DNA of 64,000 nt from Coenobita brevimanus (GCA_032717465.1 CM064671.1:53376991-53440990); one strand, 5' to 3'; counted from the stretch's first letter, positions 13,201-27,230 are shown. Translations and numbers: made by a program. The notes: a model not told the origin generated them from the letters alone.

Positions 13201-16200
13201 GATATATCTAATTTTATTTCATTGACTTCTAAATTTTTCTTAGTTAATATTATAATTCCTCCTCCTGTTTTTTAAATTTCTGGCTCTTCTCCATATATTG
13301 TATTCCTCTAAGTTTAGTATGTCATTGGATATCCTTGGTGTTAATTTTGTTTCAGTTAGGCATATTATATATGGTTCATTTTCTCTGACATAATCATTCA
13401 TCTCTAGTAATTTAGATACCATTCCATCCACATTTGAGTACATCAACTTTATCATCTTGTTTATATACTTGTCTTGACGTTGTTCTACTACCTTCCTCCT
13501 TTTTATTCCCTCCTGTTTGTGTACCACTTTCGTACCTGCAATCCTATTACTTTGCAAAAAAATGTGTTCTTCTCTTCTGATCTTCCCTTTTTTTTGTTTT
13601 TGCTTTCTCCCTCTTCTCTTTCAGTAATTCCAGTTCCTTTTGTGTTAGGCATCTTTTTATCCATACATTTTTGAACTCCTCTTTTTCCATAAGATTCTTT
13701 GCATTTTTTAGTATCTCCTCCACAGTGTTTACACTCTGGAAATTTACCTTTAGAGGTCTTGTCTTGCTTTTCTCATATTTCCCTAACCTTTTGTGTTCCT
13801 CTATATCTTTACTACAGATTTCCTCTGATACTTCTTTCAATAAGCTCATTACATTTGCCATCTCCTTTTTGCCTCTTGTGATCTTGTTTTTTACTTCTTC
13901 CTTTTCTATACCAGTGATTACTATAGATTTGTTGGTATCTACTGAATCTCTGAGTAACTTTGGATTGTTTTGGATTATTCTTTTCACTTCCTTTTTAATG
14001 CTTTTTTCTTCCACCCTTGTTTCTAAGTCTTTCTTTACTTTCACCATTTCAGCATACGTGGTTTCCACATCATTTTTGTAGCTTTGCACAGCTTCATTCA
14101 CCTGTGTTATCTTCTCCTCAATATCACTGCTGTGGTCTATCAGACTGCTTACTTGCCTAATTGTCTCTGTATCATTTTTGAACTCTTCCATAATACTCTC
14201 GTGATTGACTACTGTACTTGCCATTTCACTCATTTTCTTCGTAAGTGTACTCAATTCCACTGTTAGTTCACTGATGGTTGTGTCTTTCTTGTTGGCCTCC
14301 CTTCCTAGTTTTTCTATTTCTTCCTTTTGCAAGTGCATCTGCTTCTTTATTTCATCAATTTCATTTGTGAAAGCCGTTTCCAGTTTGTGTACACGTTCAG
14401 CCAGTCTATTGTGAGACCCCACTTCAACCAGTTCTTGGTAGAAATCATCATCTTGCTTTCTACCTTTATCCCTTTTCTTTTCCAAATTTGCTTTACTAAA
14501 GTATGTGTCCATTTTGCAATACTAAAAGCACAGTGTACTTACTGTACATTCCCTGGGGCAGTTGTAGTCTAAACAAACCTCAGCTGACTGAGTGCATTCT
14601 TTCGCCACTCGGTTCTCTTTTCTGTTTGAACAAGTCTTGTTTAAACTTCTTATTTTTTTTTAATAATAAAAAGTCATTTAGTCTAACCTGGTACAGAGCT
14701 TGACTCATATAAAGATACTAATTTAGGTAATGCCACTGGCCGTGCTGGCTCGGTATGTAGCACTGCAGGCGAACGTGTGCACTCCTTGGTGTCCCCCGTG
14801 TGTGTGTGTGTGTGTGTGTGTATTGTATTTAGCTAATGCCGTTATAAAGAAGCATAGGCACATTGAGCATGACGATGATTTGGTTTCTAGAAACAGAAGC
14901 CAGTGAGTCTAAACACTAGATCCACTATTGTCCTCCTATTTACTTACCTTGCAGCAATAACACACGAATTAAACTAAGGAACCCATGGCATCGAGTTTCA
15001 CTATGGTTAGCAGTGAAGGAAACAAGCGCTTGAAGGAGGTAGAGAAGGATTAGTACAGCGACGATGCACATTATGATTCCAGTCCACACCAGTGGCGACA
15101 GAGGCAGTAGGAAGCTCCAGGGATCCACCTCGGGGCGTCCCAAAGCTGCCAACACTCTCATGTTTGAAGCGGTGACTGGTGAACTGTACTGAATTACTTC
15201 AGCTCTTGCCGCAGTTATAATGAAGAGACCAGGGGAGAACTCAGCCTCCTGTGACAAGTATATGATATGACCTCGAGTGTCAAGCATACCTACCACAGTT
15301 GATGAGTTATTATTTTGATGTTCCCTTCTTACACTGAAACGATTATATTTAGCTTAATGAAGAGTCTTGTAATTGAATGGACTTAACAGAGCCTTCATTA
15401 TCTCTTCCACTACGAAGTCCTCCCTGAATAGAATATTATTGTTTATAATAGTTAAACGTGCATGACAAAATGTCCCCGATTTAATGGAGTTAAATATTGT
15501 CTGACACATATGTAAACTAAAGCTTCACCTGACTAGTTCTGAGAGCGTTTAATAAGAAGTAAGTTGATCAAGCGTTTTATTGCATTTGTGTACTGAGTTA
15601 TAATGCAGTTATTTAACAGGGATTATTCCAACGATAGATAACTACTTCCTCGACATTAGTCTTGTACAGCAACTCGAAGTATCAAGCATCAATTATCTTC
15701 TTACCTTTTCCATCACCATTCCCACCATTCCATTCCAGGAGCCATCAGGCAACTTTACTCCAAACGTTCCCACTCGGGGTAGTATATACGTGTACCTGGT
15801 GAAGAAATCTTTTGTAGTGCAGTATTTTACAACCAAATACTTCGTCTTTAATACAGTTTTCCTCTACGTAAAGAATATGGGCAAGTGTTGCTTGTACCGG
15901 TCGCAATATTAAAAAAAAAAAAGAAAAAAAAAAAAGGTTTCCTAAACACCTGCTTCCGTACAGTCAACAGCCAGGCCCAGCAGATTCACCGACAAAAAGA
16001 CTGACGAGAATGCAAGTACAAACACATGCTCTGGGCAGATTGCCATGATGATTAATGAGCATAAAAAATAAGTAGGATACAAACATGTGCAAGTTTTGTG
16101 GTTTTACCTTGGACTCCATAAATTCCATTAAGAAACCTATTTAAAAAAATGAAAATTGTGTCTTGGCCTATTGGCTTAATGAAGAATTGTACTAAGTTTG

Positions 16201-16418
16201 ATGCAAACTCATTGAGAAACTGGGAATGGTACCAAGCTAAAAATGCATTTGTAAAAGAAGAACGAACAGAGAAAATAAAGTAGTTCTTCACACTTTGGTG
16301 TGGGGATCTAAATATTAGAGCTGCAATATACTAACATGGTTATTGAAGATGCAAACCCTAAAGAATGTGAACTGGGGAAAAATGTTGAAGGAATTAATGT
16401 AAACAAATGAGATTGTGG

Positions 16419-16480
<62 letters not shown>

Positions 16481-18295
16481 ACATGCGTACTGGGATGCAC
16501 ATTAGCCGTGACCCCATATTAAGCCGAGAATAATGGCTATTTTGATACCTGATTGTTTAAAGTTTAAAGTAGAAAAGGAACCGTTATTTTGTCTGTTTCT
16601 GTGGTTTACTGCAAAAACTTCCTGGCTAAGTAAATTAATTAGGCACAACTAACTAATTTTGTTTGAGCATTTCCTTACACTAGCAAATATGAACCAACTG
16701 AAGGTTGAAACAGGCTTGGGAGAACGAGATTGCACTGTACGTGATTTCACAGCTCCTAGGGCGCCGGGGCTAAATAAATTCACTGACAGAATGGTACGAC
16801 TAATAGCAAGGTGTTCGTTGAGGAGATCGCATAAAATCAATATCAAACGCAAAAGAATGAGGGACGTGGTGGTTCACACGAGTAAATCATAGGTAATTGC
16901 CTTTTTTCAATCTATAAGGTGTTCTGTGGAGGTTTTGACATCAGCTGACTTATTGTGTGGCAGAAGCTTATCCCCTATTCCTAGTGATGATATAAATGAA
17001 GATTTGGGTTACCCAAACATTGCAGCATGTAAATGATTTCACCCAATATCTAGTATATATGTACCAGCACTTAAAACTGAAACGGGATACAAGAAGTTTG
17101 CAATAAGCACTGGAACTCTGATATTTGTTAAGCCCTATGGAATTGCATAGTGTGGCTGAAGCTCTACATTAGTTCTTAATTTAGATCTGGCCTTAATGAT
17201 GAGAAACTGACCTCGTTCTAAGTAGCCGTCACGATATATTATCACCACATTTCAACCCTTAAAGTAATAATAATTACAGATGTAGAGGTTGAATCTCCGT
17301 GGTAAACAAGAATTTGTTTATTTAGTTTCCACTCACCTAAGAAGACAGGCAATGGTAACCAGGTTTATGCATAGTATCAGAGCCAGCTGCTCATCACAGA
17401 GTCAAACAAACATTCGGAACACAAATCTTTGCACTGGAAAACAAGGCTTTGTTCTATGTGAAACGCAGGCTACGACTCCCCCCCCCCCACCACCACCACA
17501 CACACACCAAAGCAAAGGTTAGAGGGTGAGCAGGATGATTGTTTCACGAACGTATAAGATGCATACAAAGACGCTTTCATACATTGCGAAGTGCGAAACT
17601 ATAATTTTCAGTGTCATAGGGTGGAAAAATAATAATTCTCAGTAAAAAAGCCTGCATAGATATATAATTATTCTCAGTACAAACTATGCAAAAATTATTA
17701 TTTCCATTGACAAAGTGTGCAAATATAAATACATTAAGCGTTTTTTTAAACTTACGTAAAATTCATCCCTTGTGCTACATATTCCACAACATTATTCACA
17801 GGTCCCTTGAATGCGAGTCGTCTACCATCCTTAGCCGTGTCATCCTTCACCCAAAATATTTCATTTTGAGGCAGGCTGGTGATGGCAACTGCTAGGTTCG
17901 GGGCTGAGGTGAATCTGTGTATTATAAAACTTAGCAGAGTACAGTGAGTCCTAGTTAACAGTAATTTTTCTCGAAGCTGATTTTGTCTTCAAAGTTCACA
18001 GTAAATTACCGGAAAATTGTGCTTTACCTGTGCCTGTCCCATAGTCTTTGATATACCGATTTAAATCAAATTGTGCGGGAAGAATGAAATGTGAAAACAG
18101 AGGCATATTTTGACATTGTTCTCATTTACCACTGAATTTCTTTTCATGACATAAGCTCTTGCATACTTTAAAAATTTGTCAGGGATGATTGGAAGACGAG
18201 ATGTGAGAGTGAGTCCTGTTCGGTTAGACCATGTTGCCACTCGCAGTGGTTTTCTCCCTGGGGAAGCATAAGGCAGCTGCACTCGCATGGTTACC
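1117..18295 (-). CDS. Ionotropic receptor (variant ionotropic glutamate receptor), partial gene, five exons
   Basis: The family are ligand-gated cation channels of the plasma membrane, used by arthropods mainly in chemosensation. Five minus-strand exons (18295-18167, 17914-17756, 15795-15705, 15248-14948, 1337-1117) have GT donors and AG acceptors in compatible phases and together give about 300 residues. In order they encode a GRKPLRVATW motif, the FTSAP...NFT segment, DGSWNGMVGM, then EAEFSPGLF...ARAEVIQYSSP (end of the first ligand-binding half, with an Arg where glutamate receptors bind the ligand carboxylate). Next come TM1 (PLVWTGIIMCIVAVLILL) and a pore/TM2 exon with WWWERVVVGVWML and SYAGNLMSLLAV, in place of the SYTANLAAF of true glutamate receptors. 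No stop or frameshift was seen. TM3 and the rest of the second ligand-binding half lie beyond the left edge. The N-terminal domain and signal peptide were not found; an ATG near the start of the first exon is possible but unproven. The family call is strong; subtype and ligand are unknown. Confidence 0.87.
1338..3337. other. Intron sequence, nothing recognised
   Basis: AT-rich intron of the receptor gene. A short local duplication around 1545-1620 repeats a phrase containing TTCACCAAATATGTCATGTT. No coding or RNA feature was seen. Confidence 0.5.
3338..3583 (-). mobile_element. 5S-rRNA-derived SINE (SINE3 type)
   Basis: Read on the minus strand, this starts with a 5S rRNA-like head (3583-3465), continues through about 100 bp of body, and ends with GGCCACCCCGTTTGGGAT...GGCGTCTGGCAAT followed by (GAAT)n. 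The last 35-40 bp match the 3' end of the LINE A family in this window (4918-4960, 33688-33718, 57025-57060, 62990-63030). That suggests LINE A-type machinery moved it. A second, headless copy lies at 37176-37290. A genuine 5S gene would lack this tail. Confidence 0.8.
3465..3583 (-). rRNA. 5S rRNA-like sequence (SINE head, not a normal 5S gene)
   Basis: The minus strand reads ATACCACGTTGAGTACACCG...CCCGTCCGATCAGCGAAGTT...GTACTTGGATGGGTGACCGC...CTGGGAACACC..., in the order of animal 5S rRNA. The internal RNA polymerase III control region (AGTTAAGCAACG and TGGATGGGTGACCGCC) is well kept, so it could still promote transcription. It is directly followed by SINE body, so a pseudogene or SINE promoter is the better label. 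Confidence 0.8.
3584..4902. other. Unassigned intron sequence
   Basis: Overlapping ORFs on both strands between 3584 and 4849 have no conserved motif and look like chance readings of GC-richer DNA. No repeat with another part of the window was noticed. Confidence 0.4.
4903..6345 (-). mobile_element. LINE A1: RTE-like non-LTR retrotransposon, internally deleted
   Basis: On the minus strand, the 6345-5990 side encodes an AP-endonuclease part (VGEWGVPAEKDENGSG, GRGLVIANTLF, GSELSDHHLVVVRIEVQG), frameshifted near 6155. Next comes a basic linker (TAWWNEEVRQAV..KKKAYNEW) to about 5570. At about 5550 it jumps to the C-terminal part (MENVSTFKYLGSVMSKDG ... LRWFGHVERM ... GRGRPRMIWRDG, 5546-4935). 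The reverse-transcriptase core between them is missing, an internal deletion of roughly 1.5 kb compared with LINE F. The 3' end reads GTGGCCACC...GGCGTCTGACAAT then (GATA)n. Not functional. Confidence 0.85.
6350..6412 (+). repeat. Degenerate TTAGG-like tract
   Basis: Runs of GGTTAG/TTAGGTTAG with errors, directly next to the 5' end of LINE A1. TTAGG is the usual arthropod telomere unit. The tract is short and mutated. Confidence 0.5.
6650..7215 (+). repeat. 33-bp minisatellite with about 135-bp higher-order unit
   Basis: Repeats of GAGACGGCCTGAAGCTGCTC plus a variable 11-13 bp spacer. Spacers recur in order (CACCCTCCTACAG, TGGAGGAAACGA, CCGCCTTTGTCAG, GGAAGGTGCCCCT), so four 33-mers form a higher-order unit. 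The array is GC-rich and nearly stop-free in two frames (158 and 73 codons, with RRRPEAA / RRQLEAAPAF-like 11-residue repeats). Nothing shows it is translated. Confidence 0.75.
7685..8348 (+). repeat. Probable 5' long terminal repeat of a Gypsy-like element
   Basis: Starts TGTGATACG and ends ACCTAGCA, with AATAAAG at 7754. It is followed by a primer-site-like stretch (ACACTGGTGGACAGCAGTGG) and then, at 8418, an ATG opening a gag-like start. No partner LTR is present in the window, so the left boundary is uncertain. Confidence 0.4.
8418..8490 (+). pseudogene. gag-like N-terminal stub of an LTR retroelement
   Basis: Encodes MATKLHVQLPKFDPKQYDVH then TYLA before the sequence changes character. 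The LP.FD......Y...F/YL pattern resembles the start of arthropod Gypsy gag proteins. It is cut short after about 24 codons, and no protease, reverse transcriptase or integrase follows. Position after the LTR-like segment supports the call. Confidence 0.4.
8491..10191. other. Unassigned intron sequence
   Basis: AT-rich sequence with a few poly-T runs. The phrase ATGGACCTATTNTNCC recurs near 8513, 8647 and 9836, suggesting an old dispersed repeat. No gene was seen. Confidence 0.35.
10196..10276 (+). repeat. Compound (GT)n-(CT)n microsatellite
   Basis: Pure TG dinucleotides (10198-10242) followed by CTGT and TCTC runs. Confidence 0.95.
10611..13557 (-). pseudogene. LINE D ORF2, endonuclease-reverse transcriptase
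   Basis: The family nicks target DNA and reverse-transcribes the element's RNA onto it. The frame opens at 13557 with endonuclease motifs LMYSNVDGM and CLTETKLT, is frameshifted near 13265 at an A/T run, and continues with GGGIIILTKKN, MYMPPRSNTW, LTGDFNTNINW and GKSDHAVL (13240-12678). An in-frame TAA at about 12680 precedes a linker, and another TAA at 12210 precedes 520 open codons. These carry [55 protein letters not shown] and the catalytic MFADDAKI. The C-terminus (WSPHLKKHIDKIEKVQRAAT) is typical of CR1/jockey-like elements. All visible catalytic motifs remain. Confidence 0.85.
13547..14512 (-). CDS. LINE D ORF1, coiled-coil protein
   Basis: An intact 321-residue ORF that opens with MDTYFSKANLEKKRDKGRKQ. 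Residues 30-170 are rich in E, K, L and I with heptad-like spacing, so a coiled coil is likely. The last third is strongly basic (KERKxKAKTKKREDQKRR), fitting RNA binding. No CCHC zinc knuckle is visible. In LINEs of this layout ORF1 forms multimers on the element's RNA. It ends in TAA overlapping the first codons of the ORF2 frame, which lies at +1 and has no ATG at the junction. The function is inferred from position and composition. Confidence 0.7.
   Translation of the reverse strand: MDTYFSKANLEKKRDKGRKQDDDFYQELVEVGSHNRLAERVHKLETAFTNEIDEIKKQMHLQKEEIEKLGREANKKDTTISELTVELSTLTKKMSEMASTVVNHESIMEEFKNDTETIRQVSSLIDHSSDIEEKITQVNEAVQSYKNDVETTYAEMVKVKKDLETRVEEKSIKKEVKRIIQNNPKLLRDSVDTNKSIVITGIEKEEVKNKITRGKKEMANVMSLLKEVSEEICSKDIEEHKRLGKYEKSKTRPLKVNFQSVNTVEEILKNAKNLMEKEEFKNVWIKRCLTQKELELLKEKREKAKTKKREDQKRRTHFFAK
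14798..14822 (+). repeat. (GT)n microsatellite
   Basis: About 12 GT units, just left of the receptor TM1 exon. Confidence 0.9.
14948..15248 (-). CDS. Ionotropic receptor exon d (S1 end and TM1)
   Basis: Starts after TTGTCACAG in phase 0 with EAEFSPGLFIITAARAEVIQ and continues through SSPVTAS, a loop ending VDPWSFLLPLSPLVW, and the hydrophobic TM1. It ends FLSLIRVLLLQ with donor GTAAGT. The one leftover base joins the pore exon to give Asp. Confidence 0.9.
15705..15795 (-). CDS. Ionotropic receptor exon c
   Basis: A short 91-nt exon encoding YTYILPRVGTFGVKLPDG followed by SWNGMVGMVMEK. The G.W.GM.G motif is the classic IR/iGluR S1 signature. The acceptor is TTCACCAG and the donor GTAAGA. It is too short to show as a free-standing ORF and was found by reading the intron between the flanking exons. 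Confidence 0.85.
15942..16046 (-). other. Possible signal-peptide mini-ORF inside the receptor intron
   Basis: ATG at 16046 opens 34 codons: MAICPEHVFVLAFSSVFLSV then NLLGLAVDCTEAGV. The hydrophobic core with small residues before DC looks like a secretory signal, and a weak GT donor sits just before the stop. It lies between exons b and c, so it cannot be the receptor's normal first exon unless transcripts start here. It may be chance. Confidence 0.2.
16051..17755. other. Receptor intron sequence with microsatellite
   Basis: Contains a pure (GT)n tract at 16423-16477 and a short C-run/CAC tract near 17478-17510. ORFs here have no recognised domains. Confidence 0.5.
17756..17914 (-). CDS. 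Ionotropic receptor exon b
   Basis: Encodes FTSAPNLAVAITSLPQNE, then IFWVKDDT, GRRLAFKGPVNNVVEYV and AQGMNFT. The F..AP start and the E..A..MNFT end are typical IR landmarks. The acceptor is ACACAG and the donor GTAAGT. The first base completes a codon from exon a, and the last two bases (AC) are completed by G of the next exon to give Thr. Confidence 0.85.
18167..18295 (-). CDS. Ionotropic receptor exon a (start of ligand-binding region)
   Basis: Encodes RVTMRVQLPYASPGRKPL then RVATWSNRTGLTLTS and PDKFLK, matching the entry into the ligand-binding core of arthropod IRs. The acceptor CTCAG directly follows a pure CT tract (18297-18338 read in reverse), which would act as the polypyrimidine tract. 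The donor is GTATGC at 18166-18161, leaving two codon bases that the next exon completes to Lys. A later acceptor (CCCCAG) inside the exon is possible. Confidence 0.75.

Positions 18296-18296
<1 letters not shown>

Positions 18297-18338
<42 letters not shown>
18297..18338 (+). repeat. (GA)n microsatellite serving as polypyrimidine tract
   Basis: A pure GA run. On the receptor's strand it is (CT)n ending directly in CAG at the splice acceptor of exon a. Confidence 0.9.
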
Positions 18339-19747
<1,409 letters not shown>

Positions 19748-19816
19748 AAATATTTTTCTGGAATGCCTACCCCTCCTTTCTTATAAGTGATAATGTGTTA
19801 TCAGTATATCCATATA

Positions 19817-19819
<3 letters not shown>

Positions 19820-19851
<32 letters not shown>

Positions 19852-19856
19852 ATATA

Positions 19857-19891
<35 letters not shown>
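19820..19891 (+). repeat. Two (TA)n blocks split by CCATATACTCA
   Basis: Two TA runs, 19820-19848 and 19861-19891, separated by a short phrase that also precedes the first block. This implies a local duplication. Confidence 0.9.
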
Positions 19892-19894
<3 letters not shown>

Positions 19895-20266
19895 TCTGTG
19901 GTACAGTGGTAGAGTGTGCGTTTCGCACGCTGGTGGACGCGGGTTCGCCTTCCGCCAGAGTTGTAAAAACTTTGAGAAGCATTCACCGACCCACTTATAA
20001 CTTTGGTGGACATAAGGGATGCTGTGGCTGAAACAGTGTCGAATACTAGTATGCTTGCATCCAGTCAGCTTAAGGCGGGCCGATTGCACTTGGTTCACAG
20101 GCTAAACATACATCCAAAGCCATTACAACACTACAATCACACTCACAAGCACTTCTCACCCTACTGTACATAATCTCTACCAGACAGCCTAAGCCACTGG
20201 TTAGACATGCATTGGCTATATCGTCCCTGCTTCGGTAGGGATAGGTCGGTCCTGATGATGATGACG

Positions 20267-20270
<4 letters not shown>
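19892..20270 (+). mobile_element. tRNA-derived SINE
   Basis: The head contains an A box (TGGTACAGTGGTAGAG), a hairpin GTGCGTTTCGCAC at the anticodon-arm position (loop TTTCGCA, so perhaps Arg-TCG-like), and a B box with one extra base (GGTTCGCCTTCC). About 300 bp of unrelated body follow, ending in AGGTCGGTCCTGATGATGAT. This resembles the 3' end of LINE E, which lies tail-to-tail with it across a TA array. Confidence 0.6.

Positions 20271-20327
<57 letters not shown>
20271..20327 (+). repeat. (TA)n array between SINE and LINE E tails
   Basis: A pure TA run exactly between the two 3' ends. Confidence 0.95.

Positions 20328-24403
<4,076 letters not shown>

Positions 24404-24450
<47 letters not shown>
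24404..24450 (+). repeat. (TA)n array
   Basis: Pure TA between the mariner's right end and LINE F. Confidence 0.95.
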
Positions 24451-24453
<3 letters not shown>

Positions 24454-26552
24454 TATCAGGAGAAATTGAAAGATGAGTGGAACGCAGTGAAAGATCGGGA
24501 AAATGGCAGCGTGGAGGAGGAATGGCAGTTGTTTAAGAGTGCTGTGGTGGGGCATGCAGAAGAGGTGTGTGGTGTGAGACGTGTGGGTGGTGGTGTAAGA
24601 AAAGGAAGTGAATGGTGGTGCGAGGAAGTAAGTATGGCTGTGGCTGAGAAGAGACGTGCATATGAAGTGTGGCTGCAGAGGAAGGATGAGACGTCATATG
24701 AAAGGTATAAGGAGAAGAGGAATAGAGCGAGAAGGGCTGTGCGTGATGCTAAAGTGGCAGCAGATGAGAGGTGGGGTAGGCGGCTGACAGAGAATTTTCA
24801 GCAAAATAAGAAAATGTTTTGGAAGGAGGTGAAAAGGGTGCGAAAGGGAGAGTTTGGGAAGGAAGAACGAGTAAAAGCAGAGGATGGAAGGATGTTAATT
24901 GAGATGGATGCAGTAAGGAAGAGATGGGCAGAGTATTTTGAAAGATTGTTAAATGTAGAGGAGGAAAGGGTGGCTGAGATTGTGGCGGATGGAAGGGTGC
25001 AAGGAATAAATGTGTAGGGAGAGTTGAATGATTCTTTGATCACGAAGGAGGAAGTGGAGAAGGCAGTAAAGGAGATGAAAACAGGGAAAGCTGCAGGTAT
25101 GGATGGGTGTGCTGTGGAATGCCTGAAGAGTGGTGGAGTGACTATTGTTGACTGGTTAGTAAGATTGTTGAATGTGTGCTTTGAGAAAGGTATGGTGCCA
25201 ATTGACTGGGCAAGTGCTTGTGTGGTCCAGTTGTATAAAGGCAAGGGTGATAAGTATGAATGTACTAGCTTTAGGGGTATAAGTCTGTTGAGTGTTGTAG
25301 GTAAGGTGTATGGTAGAGTGTTAATTATGAGAGTTAGAGAGGGTACAGAGGGAGTGATTAGTGATGAGCAGTGTGGCTTTAGGAGAGGGAGGGGATGCGT
25401 TGATCAGGTGTTTGCTGTGAGACAAGTGTGTGAAAAGTATTTAGCGAAAGGCAAGGATGTGTTTTGGGCATTTATGGATTTAGAGAAAGCGTATGATAGA
25501 ATTGATAGGGAGGCTTTGTGGACTGTTTTAAGATTGTATGGACTTGATGGTAGGTTACTAAAAGGGGTGAAAAGTTTTTATGTAAATAGTAGAGCGTGTG
25601 TAAGAGTGGGAAATGCTGTGAGTGATTGGTTTCCCGTGAGAGTGGGGCTGCGACAGGGATGTGTGATGTCGCCTTGGTTGTTTAATATTTACATGGATGG
25701 TGTTGTAAGGGAGGTGAATGCAAGCGTTTTAGGTGGTCTGAGTCTGGTAAATGTTGATGGAGGAGAGTGGAATCTGAAGCAGCTGCTGTTTGCAGATGAT
25801 ACTGCACTGGTGACTGATTCAGAGGAGAGATTGGGACAGTTGGTAGAGGAGTTTGGAAGGTGTGTGAAAGGAGGAAATTGAAAGTAAATGAGAATAAGAG
25901 TAAAGTGATGAAGTGTAATGAGGTTGATAGATGGTAGGGGGATGAATATAGTTTTGAATGGTGAGTTGCTTGAGGAGGTAGATTGTTTTAAATATCTAGG
26001 GTCACATGTTGCTGTGGATGGAAGAATAGATGCAGAATTGAAGTTTAGAATAAATGAAGTAGGAAAGGTGCTGGGAGGAATGAAAAAGTGTTTAAATGTC
26101 GTTCGCTTAGAATGGATGTAAAGAGAAGGCTGTATGAGGGTGTTGTGGTACCGACAGCATTATATGGGGCTGAAACATGGAATATGGGTGTAGCAGAGAG
26201 GAAAAGTTTGAATGTAATGGAGATGAGATGTCTGAGGAGTATGTGTGAGTGACGTATGGATCGAGTGCGTAATGTTGAAGTGCTAAGGAGAACTGGAGTT
26301 GTTCGGGAGATGGCTGGTAGAGTTGAGCAGAGGGTGTTGCAATGGTTTGGGCATATGGAGAGAATGGAAAATGAGCGATTGGTGAAAAAGATAACTAGAT
26401 CTGATGTGAGAGGTGTAAGGCTGAGAGGAAGACCACGAATAGGATGGATGGACAGTGTGAAGAGAGCGCTGGATGTGAGAGGGATGTCTGTTGAGCAAGG
26501 AAGAGTGGCTGTGCGTGACAGAAATAAATGGAGAGAAATTGTGAATGAATAA
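24451..26552 (+). pseudogene. LINE F reverse transcriptase
   Basis: The first frame (to 25015) gives EYQEKLKDEWNAVKDRENGS ... WWCEEVSMAVAEKRRAYEVW, a basic linker. After one in-frame stop (TAG at 25015) it continues EVEKAVKEMKTGKAAGMDG, LYKGKGDKYECTSFRGISLL, CGFRRGRGCVDQVF, FMDLEKAYDRIDREALW, VGLRQGCVMSPWLFNIYMDG and the catalytic LLFADDTALV. Frameshifts near 25880 and 26120 and a stop near 26253 separate the C-terminal LQWFGHMERMENERL ... LRGRPRIGWMDSVKRA. This is the best-kept RTE-like core in the window. The catalytic Asp pair is intact, but it cannot be translated whole. Confidence 0.88.
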
Positions 26553-26880
26553 GTGATGACGCAGCCCTGAGGGGATATTCTCCCGTATTTGGTCTGATCA
26601 GCTAGTCAGGTCAGGTGCGGGTAAGGGGATGGGTCTGTTATGATGTGGCAGGGGTAAACCAGTTCTGCTGTCGGGCCCTGCTGCGGATGTCACTGATTGC
26701 ATTGCCTAGTTGACCCTTGTGCGGTGTGGTGCGGTGAGGATCTGTCCGTTCTCCCCTTTGGGGCTAAGATGCGAATGAATGTGTTTGAATGGATGAGTAA
26801 ATGGAGAGTGAGTCGTCCTGTCTCGGCTACCTCCCTTTTCTTGGGGGAAGCAGCCTATGTATATAGATAGAGAGATAGAT
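24451..26880 (+). mobile_element. LINE F: RTE-like non-LTR retrotransposon, 5'-truncated
   Basis: The linker and reverse-transcriptase region (24451-26121) and C-terminus (26256-26552) are followed by about 310 bp of 3' UTR ending in GATA/TA repeats. The endonuclease is absent because the copy starts abruptly at the TA array. Confidence 0.88.
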
Positions 26881-26883
26881 ATA

Positions 26884-26956
<73 letters not shown>
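26881..26956 (+). repeat. (TA)n array at LINE F 3' end
   Basis: TA run with one TG interruption, continuing from the GATA tail of LINE F. Confidence 0.95.
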
Positions 26957-26960
<4 letters not shown>

Positions 26961-26964
26961 AGCT

Positions 26965-27230
26965 GTGTATGTGTCTCTCTTTGCATTTGCTCGTTTCTTT
27001 CAACAGAACAGTAGTAGATATCGACCTAATTATTTTTCCATTAGGTTGAATTAAGTTCAGGTATTGTCAGAAAAAATGGCAGCCGTGTGTGCAGCAGCAG
27101 GTTGGAAATCACGACACGCAAATGTGTCTGTCTATACGTTTGTTCATTTGTTTCACAAGAATGGTATTATATATCACCCTAATTCTTTTATACATTTGGT
27201 TGGGAAAGTCCAGGGAGTGTCAGAAAAATA
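26965..27230 (+). repeat. Diverged direct duplication of about 105 bp, spaced about 155 bp
   Basis: Two related stretches start TGTGTCTCTCTTTGCATTTG (26970) and TGTGTCTGTCTATACGTTTG (27125). Both end in TCAGAAAAA. Confidence 0.6.

Larger units (their letters stand above)
10592..14718 (-). mobile_element. LINE D: near-complete two-ORF CR1/jockey-like element
   Basis: A minus-strand element of about 4.1 kb inside the receptor intron, in the same orientation as the receptor transcript. ORF1 (14512-13547) is followed by ORF2 (13557-10611) with endonuclease and reverse transcriptase. Its two ends form an inverted repeat: 14691-14718 reads GTAC.GAGCTTGACTCAT..TAAAGATAC and 10592-10622 is its reverse complement with small gaps. 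After the 3' arm come AGGTAAGAACA-type short repeats. ORF2 carries only about one frameshift and two stops, so it is young but probably dead. Confidence 0.85.

Noticed and set aside
12810..14703. Plus-strand hydrophobic ORFs (for example 13671-14081) as membrane proteins
   Set aside because: They are antisense of LINE D ORF1/ORF2. Lys/Glu codons read backwards give Phe/Leu/Ser.
19892..19965. Functional tRNA gene
   Set aside because: The B box has an extra base, the acceptor stem does not pair cleanly, and a SINE body follows.
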